A DNA stretch of 64,000 nt from Akkermansiaceae bacterium (GTDB lineage Bacteria; Verrucomicrobiota; Verrucomicrobiia; Verrucomicrobiales; Akkermansiaceae). The stretch is from NCBI GenBank assembly GCA_017798145.1, contig CP059069.1, positions 1,659,226 to 1,723,225 on the forward strand, read 5' to 3'. Positions 53,933 through 62,620 of this stretch are shown piece by piece. A program made the position numbers and the translations under genes. The notes under the pieces were generated by a model. That model ran no database searches. It had not been told where the DNA came from and saw only the letters and a program-made list of their open reading frames with translations. The stretch's first letter is position 1. Each line of letters begins with the position of its first letter.

Positions 53933-54666
53933 GCCGGACGCCCGAGCAGCCCGGACAATCCGGCGATGTGTGCGGCAACCCTCTTGCCCAAGGGGGCGCA
54001 GCTCGGCGTCTCGAAGGTGAAGGAGAGCGGGCAGCCGCTCTTCGCAAGGTAGATGGCCTCAGGCCAGGACTCGGGGAGATCCGCCTCGGCCCGGTGATGG
54101 ATCCAGCCGGGACCGCGTACTTCGTGACCGTCGATCTCCGGACCGGGCTCCGGTTGGAAATGCGGGGAAACGGCGGCGAGCACGCATGCGGCGCGGCGGG
54201 GATCGTCCGCGCCGGTATTGATCTCGTAGAGATAGAAGCCCTGAGATTCCCAGTCCTCGTGGAGGGAGACGAAGAGATCCGGCACCGGGCGGGTGGCGAG
54301 CCAAGCGGTGTGGGCGGCCACTTCCGGGCTGGATTTCAGGAGGTAGTCCCGGTTCGGGTCCAGACCCGCCCGGTTCTCGCGGGTGCCGAGGGCAAGGCCG
54401 CCGGGGTTGAGCGCCGGGCAGATCATCCAGCGGTTGGTGCCATGGAAACATCCGGCACGCATCATTTCCAGCAGCGCAAGCGGCCCGGCAGGCTCATCGC
54501 CATGGATGCCGGAGGAGAGATATGTGATGGGCACATCGCCGTCTTTCTCCCACGCGATGAGCGGCCCGTCGGCGGTCTCCATGAGGGTGCTGTGACGGAA
54601 GCCGCAGGCGCGGGCGGCGGCGGAAAATTCCGGAAGGAAGGCTGGCCAATCGAAAAATTCTGGCAT
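53929..54666 (-). CDS. M14-family zinc carboxypeptidase/deacylase-like protein (succinylglutamate desuccinylase/aspartoacylase type)
   Basis: 245 aa from the ATG at 54666 (the longer frame overlaps the next gene). Zinc and catalytic residues can be placed: H-G-D-E (H-x-x-E), N-P-G-G and D-P-N-R-D-Y with the substrate Arg, S-L-H-E-D as third zinc ligand, and a late T-F-E-T-P-S glutamate. This is the M14-like pattern of a peptidase or deacylase working on short peptides or amides. No signal peptide is clear. Operon with a hydrolase upstream and the Sel1 protein downstream. Confidence 0.8.
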   Translation of the reverse strand: MPEFFDWPAFLPEFSAAARACGFRHSTLMETADGPLIAWEKDGDVPITYLSSGIHGDEPAGPLALLEMMRAGCFHGTNRWMICPALNPGGLALGTRENRAGLDPNRDYLLKSSPEVAAHTAWLATRPVPDLFVSLHEDWESQGFYLYEINTGADDPRRAACVLAAVSPHFQPEPGPEIDGHEVRGPGWIHHRAEADLPESWPEAIYLAKSGCPLSFTFETPSCAPLGKRVAAHIAGLSGLLGRPA

Positions 54667-54679
54667 GGGCGGGATTGGA

Positions 54680-55465
54680 TCAGGATTCCACGAAAATCTC
54701 CGCGAAGAATTTCTGCATGTCCTCCCATGAGCGGGCGTCCGCCCTCGCATCGTAGGCGGCCCCCTTGCTGGCATCATCACCCGCCATTTTCTGGGTGAAG
54801 GCATGGACGGCACCGCCATACATGGTCAGCTGCCAGTCTGCGCCGGCATCGGACATTTCAATGCGGAAAGCCTCCACCTCGGCAGGCGGGACATAGGGAT
54901 CGATGGCACCGTGGAGGCACAAAACCCTTGCCGGGATTTTACCCGCCTTTGCGCCCATGCCTTCCGCAGCGGCAAGCCCGCCGTGGAAGGAGATGACACC
55001 GGAAATCTTGGTTCCGGCCCTGGCAAGCTCCAGGACTCCCGTCCCGCCGAAACAGTAACCGATGGCTGCGATCCTGGTGGTGTCCGTCCTTTCGTCTTTC
55101 TCCAGAACCTCAAGCCCGGCGAGAATGCGGGCGCGGAATAGCTCCCTGTCCGACTTGTATTTCCCCGCCTCCTCACCCGCCTCCGGAGGCTGGGGCCGTA
55201 TGCCGGCCCCGTAGATATCTGCGGCGAAAACATTGTAGCCCAGCTCCGCCAGCATGCGGGCGCGCATTTTCTCGTAATCGGTGAGTCCCGTCCATTGGTG
55301 GATGATGAGGATGCCCGGGCGCTTGCCATCGAAACCATCGTCGTAGGCATGGAACCCCTCCAGTTCCACCCCGCCCTGCTCATATGGTACGGATTTCTCG
55401 ACGATGCCGCCATGCGCCCCAAAAACCCCCGCCAGTGCGGCCAGCAAGCCAAATAACGTTTTCAT
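54680..55465 (-). CDS. Dienelactone hydrolase family protein, secreted
   Basis: 261 aa from the ATG at 55465; signal about 1-19 (L-F-G-L-L-A-A-L-A-G-V-F-G-A-H-G). The alpha/beta hydrolase shows the DLH-type cysteine nucleophile in G-Y-C-F-G-G-T-G, the aspartate in H-G-A-I-D-P-Y-V-P and the histidine in G-G-A-V-H-A-F. It probably cleaves an ester or lactone in the periplasm; the substrate is unknown. It ends 13 bp before the M14-like gene, so it is first in a four-gene operon. Confidence 0.88.
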   Translation of the reverse strand: MKTLFGLLAALAGVFGAHGGIVEKSVPYEQGGVELEGFHAYDDGFDGKRPGILIIHQWTGLTDYEKMRARMLAELGYNVFAADIYGAGIRPQPPEAGEEAGKYKSDRELFRARILAGLEVLEKDERTDTTRIAAIGYCFGGTGVLELARAGTKISGVISFHGGLAAAEGMGAKAGKIPARVLCLHGAIDPYVPPAEVEAFRIEMSDAGADWQLTMYGGAVHAFTQKMAGDDASKGAAYDARADARSWEDMQKFFAEIFVES

Positions 55466-55525
55466 TGCAGCCACTCAATGCGCGGGAAGGCAGGAAGTCA
55501 AACCGCGAGCTTGGGGGCACCTGCG

Positions 55526-55605
55526 GGGAATATAAGCAAATCTTAATATTATCAAGTTACATATATTTTGAAAATTAGTTATATATTTATCTTGTCAGCC
55601 GCCCT
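55526..55605 (+). promoter_or_regulatory. AT-rich promoter-like region upstream of a PEP-CTERM gene
   Basis: About 80 bp of strongly AT-rich sequence (for example TATATATTTATC near 55585) stands out in a GC-rich window. It lies 60-140 bp upstream of the PEP-CTERM gene at 55666 and also faces the divergent dienelactone hydrolase gene. No exact -35/-10 pair is claimed. Confidence 0.35.
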
Positions 55606-55665
55606 GTTCGTGGAGATTTTACGCATGTCTGTTGAATCATGGACATTCCCCCACCCCCCCAAACC

Positions 55666-56157
55666 ATGAAAATGAAACTTCCGCTAATCGCGGCTATATG
55701 TTGTGGCCTCAGCTCCGTTGCTTCGGCCTTCTCCCTGGACTTCTCAGGACGCAGCATCGGCGATGCCCTGCCAATCACGATCAATGTCCCAGGCTATGGG
55801 GATGTCGATTTCAGCCCGGTATCAGGTGTCCTTGAGATCGCCTCCTACACCCCGCCTTCCACGGGCTCGAATGCCATCTCCTTCGACAACAACGAGATGA
55901 TCGAAATCACTTTCAAGGGCCTTACGCCGACCGATGTTACGTTCCAATACATCGGAGTGAACGCAGGGGAAAGCTTCGCCTTCGATACGGTTTCCGGCGA
56001 CCCGAAAAAATTCTGGCTCCAGTTTGCCAGCACCCCCGGCAAAGGCGATGGCAAGGCCGGCCTCCAATCGGTCGAGTTCAACGCGGTTCCCGAGCCAAGC
56101 ACCTCGCTGCTCGGAGCGATCGGCTGCTCCCTTCTTGTCCTCCGCCGCAGGCGTTAG
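55666..56157 (+). CDS. PEP-CTERM sorting-domain protein, small hypothetical
   Basis: 163 aa from the ATG at 55666, which begins a signal peptide (K-L-P-L-I-A-A-I-C-C-G-L-S-S-V-A-S-A). The short body is beta-rich with no known domain. It ends with a full sorting signal: V-P-E-P-S-T, a hydrophobic stretch (L-L-G-A-I-G-C-S-L-L-V-L) and R-R-R-R. An exosortase should process it. A strong terminator follows its stop. Confidence 0.8.
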   Translation: MKMKLPLIAAICCGLSSVASAFSLDFSGRSIGDALPITINVPGYGDVDFSPVSGVLEIASYTPPSTGSNAISFDNNEMIEITFKGLTPTDVTFQYIGVNAGESFAFDTVSGDPKKFWLQFASTPGKGDGKAGLQSVEFNAVPEPSTSLLGAIGCSLLVLRRRR

Positions 56158-56183
56158 GCGCACAGGTTGGATTTCCCTAAGCA

Positions 56184-56214
56184 AACATGCCCAGCAATGG
56201 GCATGTTTTTTTGT
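56184..56214 (+). terminator. Rho-independent terminator of the small PEP-CTERM gene
   Basis: ACATGCCC pairs with GGGCATGT around AGCAAT, followed by a run of six T and TTG. It lies 30 bp after the stop codon. Confidence 0.8.
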
Positions 56215-56220
56215 TCCGCT

Positions 56221-56952
56221 TCAAGGGATGGAAACGCTCGTCTCGGTGAGAACTGCGGTTTCCCTATAAATCAGCCTGTCACCGACATATCTCGTTTTCT
56301 CCTCTTTGACGATGCCGATGCCGGGTGCGAACCATGTCGTCTTGCGGATGTCGAATTGCCCGTCGTTGCCAACCATGAGCAGGCGGATTGCCCGATGTTT
56401 GCCTGTCGGCACCTCGACCGCTTCGCGGGCGACGACACGGATCTCCCTGTTGATCGCACCTTCCTGGATGCTGAACGGCGCGACTTCCTGACCCGGACGC
56501 ATCCCTGCGATGACGAAGGGTATGGCCGTACTCAGCCAGAGCGGCTTCGCGCCGGGGACGTCGGGTTTGCCGGTGCCCAGCATCATCACCCTGTCCTCAA
56601 GGATATCCACATATTCGCGCACGGTCTCCTGGCCCGGGATAACCACATCAAACGCCTGTGAATCGGGCAGCTTCTCCGAAACCGCGATTTTGCCGAGGAA
56701 AGTCCGGGTCATCTCGTTGTCCAGCTCGACGGCGGCGCTGCCTTCCGAGGTGATCCCTGCCGGAATCTCGACGCGCAAATCATATTTCCAGAAATCGCCT
56801 TTCTTGACCGGCAGGATGGGCATGTCCGCAGCCTTGATGTCAAGGGCGATGGGGCTGCTGGGGGCGGCTTCGGGCGAGGCTTTGCCATCCTTCTCGCAGG
56901 CGGGCAGACAGAGGGCGAATGACAGGGCGATGAATGTCGGATGTGGGTTCAT
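56221..56952 (-). CDS. Hypothetical lipoprotein
   Basis: 243 aa. The lipobox C-L-P-A-C sits near residue 19. The rest is beta-rich with no family recognised; G-D-F-W-K-Y-D-L and A-P-G-I-G-I-V-K recall the DUF3108-like or YceB-type lipoproteins, but the match is weak. It follows the TPM-domain gene by 12 bp on the same strand and closes the hisD-TPM operon. Confidence 0.65.
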   Translation of the reverse strand: MNPHPTFIALSFALCLPACEKDGKASPEAAPSSPIALDIKAADMPILPVKKGDFWKYDLRVEIPAGITSEGSAAVELDNEMTRTFLGKIAVSEKLPDSQAFDVVIPGQETVREYVDILEDRVMMLGTGKPDVPGAKPLWLSTAIPFVIAGMRPGQEVAPFSIQEGAINREIRVVAREAVEVPTGKHRAIRLLMVGNDGQFDIRKTTWFAPGIGIVKEEKTRYVGDRLIYRETAVLTETSVSIP

Positions 56953-56964
56953 GCGGGTCTGAGG

Positions 56965-57708
56965 CTAGAAGACGGGCCTTGAGCAGTTGCTGCCACCACC
57001 GGAGTAAGGCGCACCGAGCCTGGCCGACTTGCGCAGCTGTGGGAAGCGCAATCCCTCCCGCCCCCTCATCCTCAGGGTGAGGAACACGGCAGCGAAAGCC
57101 AAGGGGATCAGTGCGGCGGCACCCAGGGCGGCCGAGAGCTTGAGCAGGCGTTCCCGTCTATCCCTTTCCAACTGCAACTCCAGGCGCTTGTTGATCCGTT
57201 CTTCGGTGTGCAACAATGCGCCGCCCAGCCAGTAGCGGATCGCATCGGCCGCCTCGACCGAGGCCGCGCGCACCTTGCCGAAATCCGTAGGCTCGGCTGC
57301 GGCGCGCTTTTCGGCTGCGGCGATCATGTGTTTCACGGATTCCGGTTTCAGTGCCGCGGCCATGACCTCACCGGGAAAAATCCATGGCGAACCCTGCTTG
57401 CCGGGCACATGCAGCACAACGGAATTCACGGTTGTCGTCGCCCACTTTTCCGCGAATTCCCTCGCAACATGCATGGGGGGCGCATCTCCGATCTCGGGAA
57501 GGATGACGACGAGGATATCGATGCCCTCGTTTTTCAGGATTTCGCGCAGCGGTGCGGAGATATCATCCTTTTCCTGAGGGGTGAGGACGCCCTTGGGATC
57601 GAAAATCGAGTTTCCCGTTCGCTCCCCGTATTTGAAATTCGACTGTGTCTGATCCGCACCCGCAGGGATGCAGAGAAGGAGGCCTAGGAAGGCGGCGAGG
57701 ATCTTCAT
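56965..57708 (-). CDS. TPM-domain protein, secreted and membrane-anchored
   Basis: 247 aa from the ATG at 57708. A signal peptide (L-A-A-F-L-G-L-L-L-C-I-P-A-G-A) precedes a TPM domain (about 40-170; L-T-P-Q-E-K-D-D-I and I-D-I-L-V-V-I-L-P-E). A membrane helix (L-G-A-A-A-L-I-P-L-A-F-A-A-V-F-L) and a short basic tail ending in a Gly/Ser-rich patch follow. TPM domains occur in membrane-associated proteins such as the plant photosystem II repair factor and bacterial YgcG. The ATG overlaps the previous gene by 4 bp. Confidence 0.78.
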   Translation of the reverse strand: MKILAAFLGLLLCIPAGADQTQSNFKYGERTGNSIFDPKGVLTPQEKDDISAPLREILKNEGIDILVVILPEIGDAPPMHVAREFAEKWATTTVNSVVLHVPGKQGSPWIFPGEVMAAALKPESVKHMIAAAEKRAAAEPTDFGKVRAASVEAADAIRYWLGGALLHTEERINKRLELQLERDRRERLLKLSAALGAAALIPLAFAAVFLTLRMRGREGLRFPQLRKSARLGAPYSGGGSNCSRPVF

Positions 57709-58310
57709 GGTGAGGTGAGCTGTTTCTGGGAGCGCTTCCATGCCGCCTCGAGGAGCACCCTTGCCTTGCGGAGGAAGGAGACGACCGCCTTGCCGGCGTG
57801 GCCGCGCCGCAGGGGTTCAGCGGTTTCGGCCAGCGCCGTGTCCCACATCTCGTCGGATAGCCATACCTCGGCGCGGTATCCGGCGGTGACGGAAGCCCGG
57901 CCGGAATTGGAATCGATGAGCAGGAGGATAGTCCACTCGCGGTCTTCCCCAGTCTCCCCGGGGAGCAGGGGAGAGGCGTTCATCAACCAGAAGCCAAAGA
58001 GCGGAAGACTCACGCCGGAATCGAGGGCGACCGCGCAGATACGCCAATTCAACTGAGGGAACTTTTTCCGGAAAGCTTTGACCTCAGCCCCTATCATTGC
58101 CTGATCCTTTCCATCCCAGACATCCGCGACATCCAGGAGTTCGAAAAGCGGCGGCGGACTGTCGCCGAACATCTCCATGGTCTTCGCGCCGGTGAAGCCG
58201 CAGGCCCCGCACCATTTGGCCTCGCGATCCACCTTTGCGTGGCATGCAGGGCACGAGACGCCGCTGATGGCGAATCGTTTCGGCGAATACTCGCGGTCTT
58301 CCGGACTCAT
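57705..58310 (-). CDS. Zinc-ribbon TPM-domain protein
   Basis: 201 aa. Two C-x-x-C pairs (S-C-P-A-C at about 19 and W-C-G-A-C at about 34) form a zinc ribbon. After residue 55 the sequence follows a TPM-like domain (F-P-Q-L-N-W-R-I-C-A-V-A-L and T-I-L-L-L-I-D-S). It has no signal peptide, so it is cytoplasmic. It overlaps hisD upstream and the second TPM gene downstream by 4 bp each. Confidence 0.75.
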   Translation of the reverse strand: MSPEDREYSPKRFAISGVSCPACHAKVDREAKWCGACGFTGAKTMEMFGDSPPPLFELLDVADVWDGKDQAMIGAEVKAFRKKFPQLNWRICAVALDSGVSLPLFGFWLMNASPLLPGETGEDREWTILLLIDSNSGRASVTAGYRAEVWLSDEMWDTALAETAEPLRRGHAGKAVVSFLRKARVLLEAAWKRSQKQLTSP

Positions 58311-59596
58311 CGTTGCAATCTTATGGAGGTGGATTTCCCGTGGGCGTCCAGGCCTTCGAGGCGGGCGAACTCCTCAATGACCGTGAGGGATTTCCTGACC
58401 GCTGCCTTGCCCATTCTCACGATGCTCGTGCGGCGCTGGAACTGATCGGCGCGCAGCCCGGAGAAGGAACGGCCCGCGCCGCCTGTGGGCAGCGTGTGGC
58501 TGGGGCCGGCCAGGAAATCGCCCACGGCGACCGGGGAATCCGCGCCGAGGTAGATCGCCCCTGCGGTGCGGATCCGCGCGAGGACGGCGGCCTCGTCCTC
58601 CACCACCAGCGAGAGGTGCTCCGGGGCGAAATCGTTGGAGATCGCGATGCCCTCCTCGATGGATTTCACGTGCAGCAGGAAGGTTCCGTTCTTCAGCACT
58701 TCCCGGATCATCTTGGCCCGGCTGAGTGTGGCGGACTGCTTTTCGATCTCGCGCACCACCTGGTTGAGCAAGCCCTTGGACGGGGTGGCGAAGCCGACGA
58801 TGCTGTCGCCCCCGTGCTCCGCCTGGGCGAGCATGTCGGCCGCGATGTAGGCGGCCTTCGCCGAGGAATCCGCAAGGATCAGGATCTCGCTCGGGCCGGG
58901 CAGGAGATCGATGGACACCGCGCCGACAAGCTGGCGTTTCGCCTCGACCACGAAACGGTTTCCCGGGCCGAAGATGCGGTCAACCGGGCGTATGGTTCTC
59001 GTGCCCAAGGCCATTGCGGCGATGGCTTGTGCGCCGCCGACCTTGATCGCCTCGGTGACGCCCGCCTGATGCAGGGCGTAGAGCAACGCGGGGTTCACCT
59101 TCCCATCGGCCCCGCAGGGGGTGGCGGCGAAAATTTCCGGGACACCCGCGGCCTGCGCGAAACCGGCGGTCATCAGCGCGGTGGAAACGAGCGGGGCTTT
59201 GCCTCCGGGGACATAGACGCCGACGCGGTCAAAGGGTGTGAAGCGCTCGCCGACGGTTGCGCCTTCCGCGTTTTTTCCTGACCAGTCCTTGCGCATGCTT
59301 CTCTTCGCGAAAGCATGGATGTTGGCGAGGCTGCGCCGGACGGCTTCGCGAGTCTCTGCGGTGACCCCGGCCGCCGCCTCCGAGAATTCCTTTTCGCTCA
59401 CGAAAAGGCCTTTCGCGGAGAGCTTTGCGCCATCGAAGCGGTCGGTCAGCTCAACGAGGGCGCGATCACCCTGCGACGCGACTTTCCCGATGATGTCGGA
59501 AACGAGGTCTCGCACCGAATCCTCGGGGATGGCCCTGCGCCGGAGCCGCTTGACAAACGCGGCATAGGCAGCGTCCTTGTGGGAGAGAATTTTCAT
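58307..59596 (-). CDS. hisD: Histidinol dehydrogenase
   Basis: 429 aa from the ATG at 59596, near the usual length; the frame up to 60106 is antisense and rejected. Family signatures: V-Y-V-P-G-G-K-A, V-G-G-A-Q-A-I-A-A-M-A-L-G-T, G-P-G-N-R-F-V and the zinc/active-site region E-H-L-S-L and H-T-L-P-T. It oxidises histidinol to histidine with two NAD. It is first in an operon with two TPM-domain genes and a lipoprotein gene, joined by 4-bp overlaps, and is divergent from the DUF1549 gene. Confidence 0.93.
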   Translation of the reverse strand: MKILSHKDAAYAAFVKRLRRRAIPEDSVRDLVSDIIGKVASQGDRALVELTDRFDGAKLSAKGLFVSEKEFSEAAAGVTAETREAVRRSLANIHAFAKRSMRKDWSGKNAEGATVGERFTPFDRVGVYVPGGKAPLVSTALMTAGFAQAAGVPEIFAATPCGADGKVNPALLYALHQAGVTEAIKVGGAQAIAAMALGTRTIRPVDRIFGPGNRFVVEAKRQLVGAVSIDLLPGPSEILILADSSAKAAYIAADMLAQAEHGGDSIVGFATPSKGLLNQVVREIEKQSATLSRAKMIREVLKNGTFLLHVKSIEEGIAISNDFAPEHLSLVVEDEAAVLARIRTAGAIYLGADSPVAVGDFLAGPSHTLPTGGAGRSFSGLRADQFQRRTSIVRMGKAAVRKSLTVIEEFARLEGLDAHGKSTSIRLQR

Positions 59597-59734
59597 ACTT
59601 GTGGCTGCGGGGAAGATGCACGATCCAACCGTGACCGCCAACCTCCAATCACGAGTCCCGCAGCGTTTCCTTGCGTGCCTCCGCATCCTGAAAGGCCATG
59701 CCTTGCGGGTGCGTATGTCCCAACGTTTTTCCAA

Positions 59735-62620
59735 ATGCCAAGATTCCTCAATATCCTGTTCCCGGTCGCACTCATCATGCCCTATCCTGCGGTTGCGGAG
59801 GCGGAGATCCTGTTCAACCGCGATGTCCGGCCGATTTTCCTGAAGCACTGCACCGCCTGCCATGGCGGCGTGAAAGAGGCGGGAGGGATCTCGATGATCT
59901 TCCGAGAGCGCCTGCTCATCGAGGGGGAGTCGGGGAAAATCGCTGTCGTCCCCGGAAAGCCCGAGGAATCCGAAATGATCAGGCGGGTGAGACACACCGA
60001 TCCGGATGAAATCATGCCGAAGCCCAAGCACGGCCCGCCGCTCGTGGAGGCCGAGATCGCGGTGTTGGAAAAATGGATTTCCCAAGGCGCAAAGTGGGAG
60101 GAGCACTGGGCCTTCATGCCGCCGGCGGAAACGGAGGTCAGGGATCTCAAGAACGAGGCGTGGGTTTCCCAGCCGCTCGACAGGTTCGTCCTCAAAGGAA
60201 TCGAGAATGCCGGGTTATCGCCTTCGCCGGAAGCAGGCGCGCCCGAATGGCTGCGCCGTGTGAGCTTCGATCTCACCGGCCTCCCACCGGCGGTGGATGA
60301 TGTGAAGGCGCTTGAGGCGGCATGGGAAACCGATGGCGACAAGGCACGGGAGGAGGCGGTGGACAAATTGCTGGCATCGCCCGCCTATGGCGAACGCTGG
60401 GCGGCCGTCTGGCTCGATCTCGCCCGCTATGCCGATACGTTCGGTTTCGAAAAAGACCCCCACCGCGATATCTGGCCGTGGCGGGATTGGGTGATCCGCT
60501 CCCTCAACGCGGACATGCCGTACGACCAATTCACCATCGAACAGCTCGCGGGCGACCTACTGCCGGATCCCACACCCGACCAGATCCTCGCCACCGCCTT
60601 CCAGCGAAACTCCCAGACCAACACCGAGGGCGGCACCGATGACGAGGAATTCCGAGTCGCCGCAGTGATCGACCGCATGTCCACCACCTGGACGACTTGG
60701 CAGGCGACGACGTTCGGTTGCGTGCAGTGCCACTCGCATCCCTACGATCCCATCGCGCACGACGAGTTCTACGAGTTCATGGATTTCTACAACCAGAGCG
60801 AGGACTCGGACCTGAACTATGAGTTCCCGAAACTCAAGCTCGCCGGGGCGGATTTCCTGAAACTGGAGAAAGAAACCCGTATGCTCCGCGAGGAGCTCGA
60901 TGCGGAGGGGCGCGGCATTTCCGATGTCGCGTGGGCGAACCTGCGGGACATCCAGCTCACCCCACAGTTCGGCACCCTGGAAGCGGATGAATCCGGCCTC
61001 ATCACCAGCGAGGGCACGCTGCGCCGAGGCGTCACCCACAAGGTTTCCGGAATGACCGGAGACTTCGATGCCATGAAAATCTCCATCTTCCCGGAAAGCG
61101 ACGACCCGAAGGATTGGCCGCAGATCGGCGTGATGGTCACGGATTTCCTGATGGAAAAGGTTTCCGCCGACGGCAAACGCACCGCCATACCCATGGCCGA
61201 GGTCATCGCCGATTACCTCGTCGGCCCCTCCGATCCGATGAGCGCCTTCGCCCAGCAACCGGGCGGCGAAAAGTTCAAGCGCTTCATCGGCCCGGGCGGC
61301 GCGGGTGGCGGCGGCGCTGGCTTCGGGGAATACCCCCGCCTCACCGGGCCGAGATGGTTCGTCCTGCTGCCGGAAACGCGGGTGGGGATGGGTGAGGGCG
61401 AGCGCATCGAGGTCTCTCTGAAACAGGGTGCGAACGCGAACGAAAGCCAAGGCACCTACCTGAGGAAATTCCGCATCGAGGTCGCGGAGGACGACCGCTA
61501 CGCAACCCTGCGCAGCAATGCGGAGCGGGCGGAGAAATGGCAGCGCGTGATGTCGAACCGTGACCGCCTGGCCGCAATGAAAGGCACGGAAGTGCCCGTG
61601 ATGCGCGACCGATCGACCCATGGCAAACGCGACACCCGCGTCTTCGCGCGCGGCAACCGCATGACCAAGGAGCACCCCGTAAAGGCCGATGTCCCGGATC
61701 TTCTCAAACAGGGCTACGAAGGCGGAAAAGACGGCAACCGCCTCGACCTCGCCCGCTGGCTGGTCAGCGGTGAAAACCCGCTCACCTCCCGCGTGATGGT
61801 CAACCGCCTGTGGGGCGAAGTTTTCGGGATCGGCATCGTGGAGAGCGCGGAGGATTTCGGGACATCCGGCACCGCCCCCAGCAACCTCGCCCTGCTCGAT
61901 CACCTCGCGCTGCGTTTCCAAGGCGAGCATGGCTGGTCGATGAAAAAGGCGTTGCGCGAGATCGTCCTGTCATCCGCCTACCGCCAGACATCGAAGGCGA
62001 CCCCGGAACTCATCGAGAAGGATCCGAAAAACCAGCTCGTCGCCCGCGGCCCGCGCAACCGGCTCACCGCGGAGATGGTGCGCGACCAGGCGCTCGCCGT
62101 TTCCGGTCTGCTCGCTCCGAAAATGTTCGGCCCGTCGGTTTTCCCGCCCCAGCCGGCCGGGGTGTGGAGCTCGGTGTACAGCGGCGCGAAATGGAACGAA
62201 TCGAAGGGCGAGGACAGGTACCGCCGCAGTGTCTATACCTATCAGAAGCGCACCAGCGGCTTCCCCGGCTTCCTCACCTTCGATGCGCCGAGCCGCGATG
62301 TCTGCACCGCCCGCCGCATCGTTTCCAACACCCCTTTGCAGGCGCTCGTCACCATGAACGACCCCGCCCACATCGAGGCGGCGGCGGCTCTCGCCGATAG
62401 GATGCGCCAACGCGGCGGCAGCACCTCAGACCAGCTCGGCTGGGCTTATTTCGCGGCGACACAAATCCATGCGGATGCGGAAACGGTTGCGGAACTCACC
62501 TCCCTCTACGAAGATCTGAAAAGGGAAGACCACACGACATCCGCCAAGCTCGGAGCCGATCCCGCGCTCACACTCACCGCCAACACCATCCTCAACCTCG
62601 ACGCCGCCCTTTCGAAATGA
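59735..62620 (+). CDS. PSCyt1 - DUF1549 - DUF1553 protein, secreted
   Basis: 961 aa from the ATG at 59735, which starts a signal peptide (F-L-N-I-L-F-P-V-A-L-I-M). The PSCyt1-type cytochrome domain has C39-T-A-C-H and M-P-K-P-K-H. DUF1549 follows (about 140-350; F-D-L-T-G-L-P-P, D-L-A-R-Y-A-D and a second C-V-Q-C-H), and DUF1553 fills the C-terminal 300 residues (N-R-L-W-G-E-V-F-G and L-S-S-A-Y-R-Q). This is the usual partner of DUF1501 proteins in PVC bacteria; the pair is widespread but its biochemical role is not established. The start of DUF1501 overlaps its stop by 4 bp. Confidence 0.9.
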   Translation: MPRFLNILFPVALIMPYPAVAEAEILFNRDVRPIFLKHCTACHGGVKEAGGISMIFRERLLIEGESGKIAVVPGKPEESEMIRRVRHTDPDEIMPKPKHGPPLVEAEIAVLEKWISQGAKWEEHWAFMPPAETEVRDLKNEAWVSQPLDRFVLKGIENAGLSPSPEAGAPEWLRRVSFDLTGLPPAVDDVKALEAAWETDGDKAREEAVDKLLASPAYGERWAAVWLDLARYADTFGFEKDPHRDIWPWRDWVIRSLNADMPYDQFTIEQLAGDLLPDPTPDQILATAFQRNSQTNTEGGTDDEEFRVAAVIDRMSTTWTTWQATTFGCVQCHSHPYDPIAHDEFYEFMDFYNQSEDSDLNYEFPKLKLAGADFLKLEKETRMLREELDAEGRGISDVAWANLRDIQLTPQFGTLEADESGLITSEGTLRRGVTHKVSGMTGDFDAMKISIFPESDDPKDWPQIGVMVTDFLMEKVSADGKRTAIPMAEVIADYLVGPSDPMSAFAQQPGGEKFKRFIGPGGAGGGGAGFGEYPRLTGPRWFVLLPETRVGMGEGERIEVSLKQGANANESQGTYLRKFRIEVAEDDRYATLRSNAERAEKWQRVMSNRDRLAAMKGTEVPVMRDRSTHGKRDTRVFARGNRMTKEHPVKADVPDLLKQGYEGGKDGNRLDLARWLVSGENPLTSRVMVNRLWGEVFGIGIVESAEDFGTSGTAPSNLALLDHLALRFQGEHGWSMKKALREIVLSSAYRQTSKATPELIEKDPKNQLVARGPRNRLTAEMVRDQALAVSGLLAPKMFGPSVFPPQPAGVWSSVYSGAKWNESKGEDRYRRSVYTYQKRTSGFPGFLTFDAPSRDVCTARRIVSNTPLQALVTMNDPAHIEAAAALADRMRQRGGSTSDQLGWAYFAATQIHADAETVAELTSLYEDLKREDHTTSAKLGADPALTLTANTILNLDAALSK

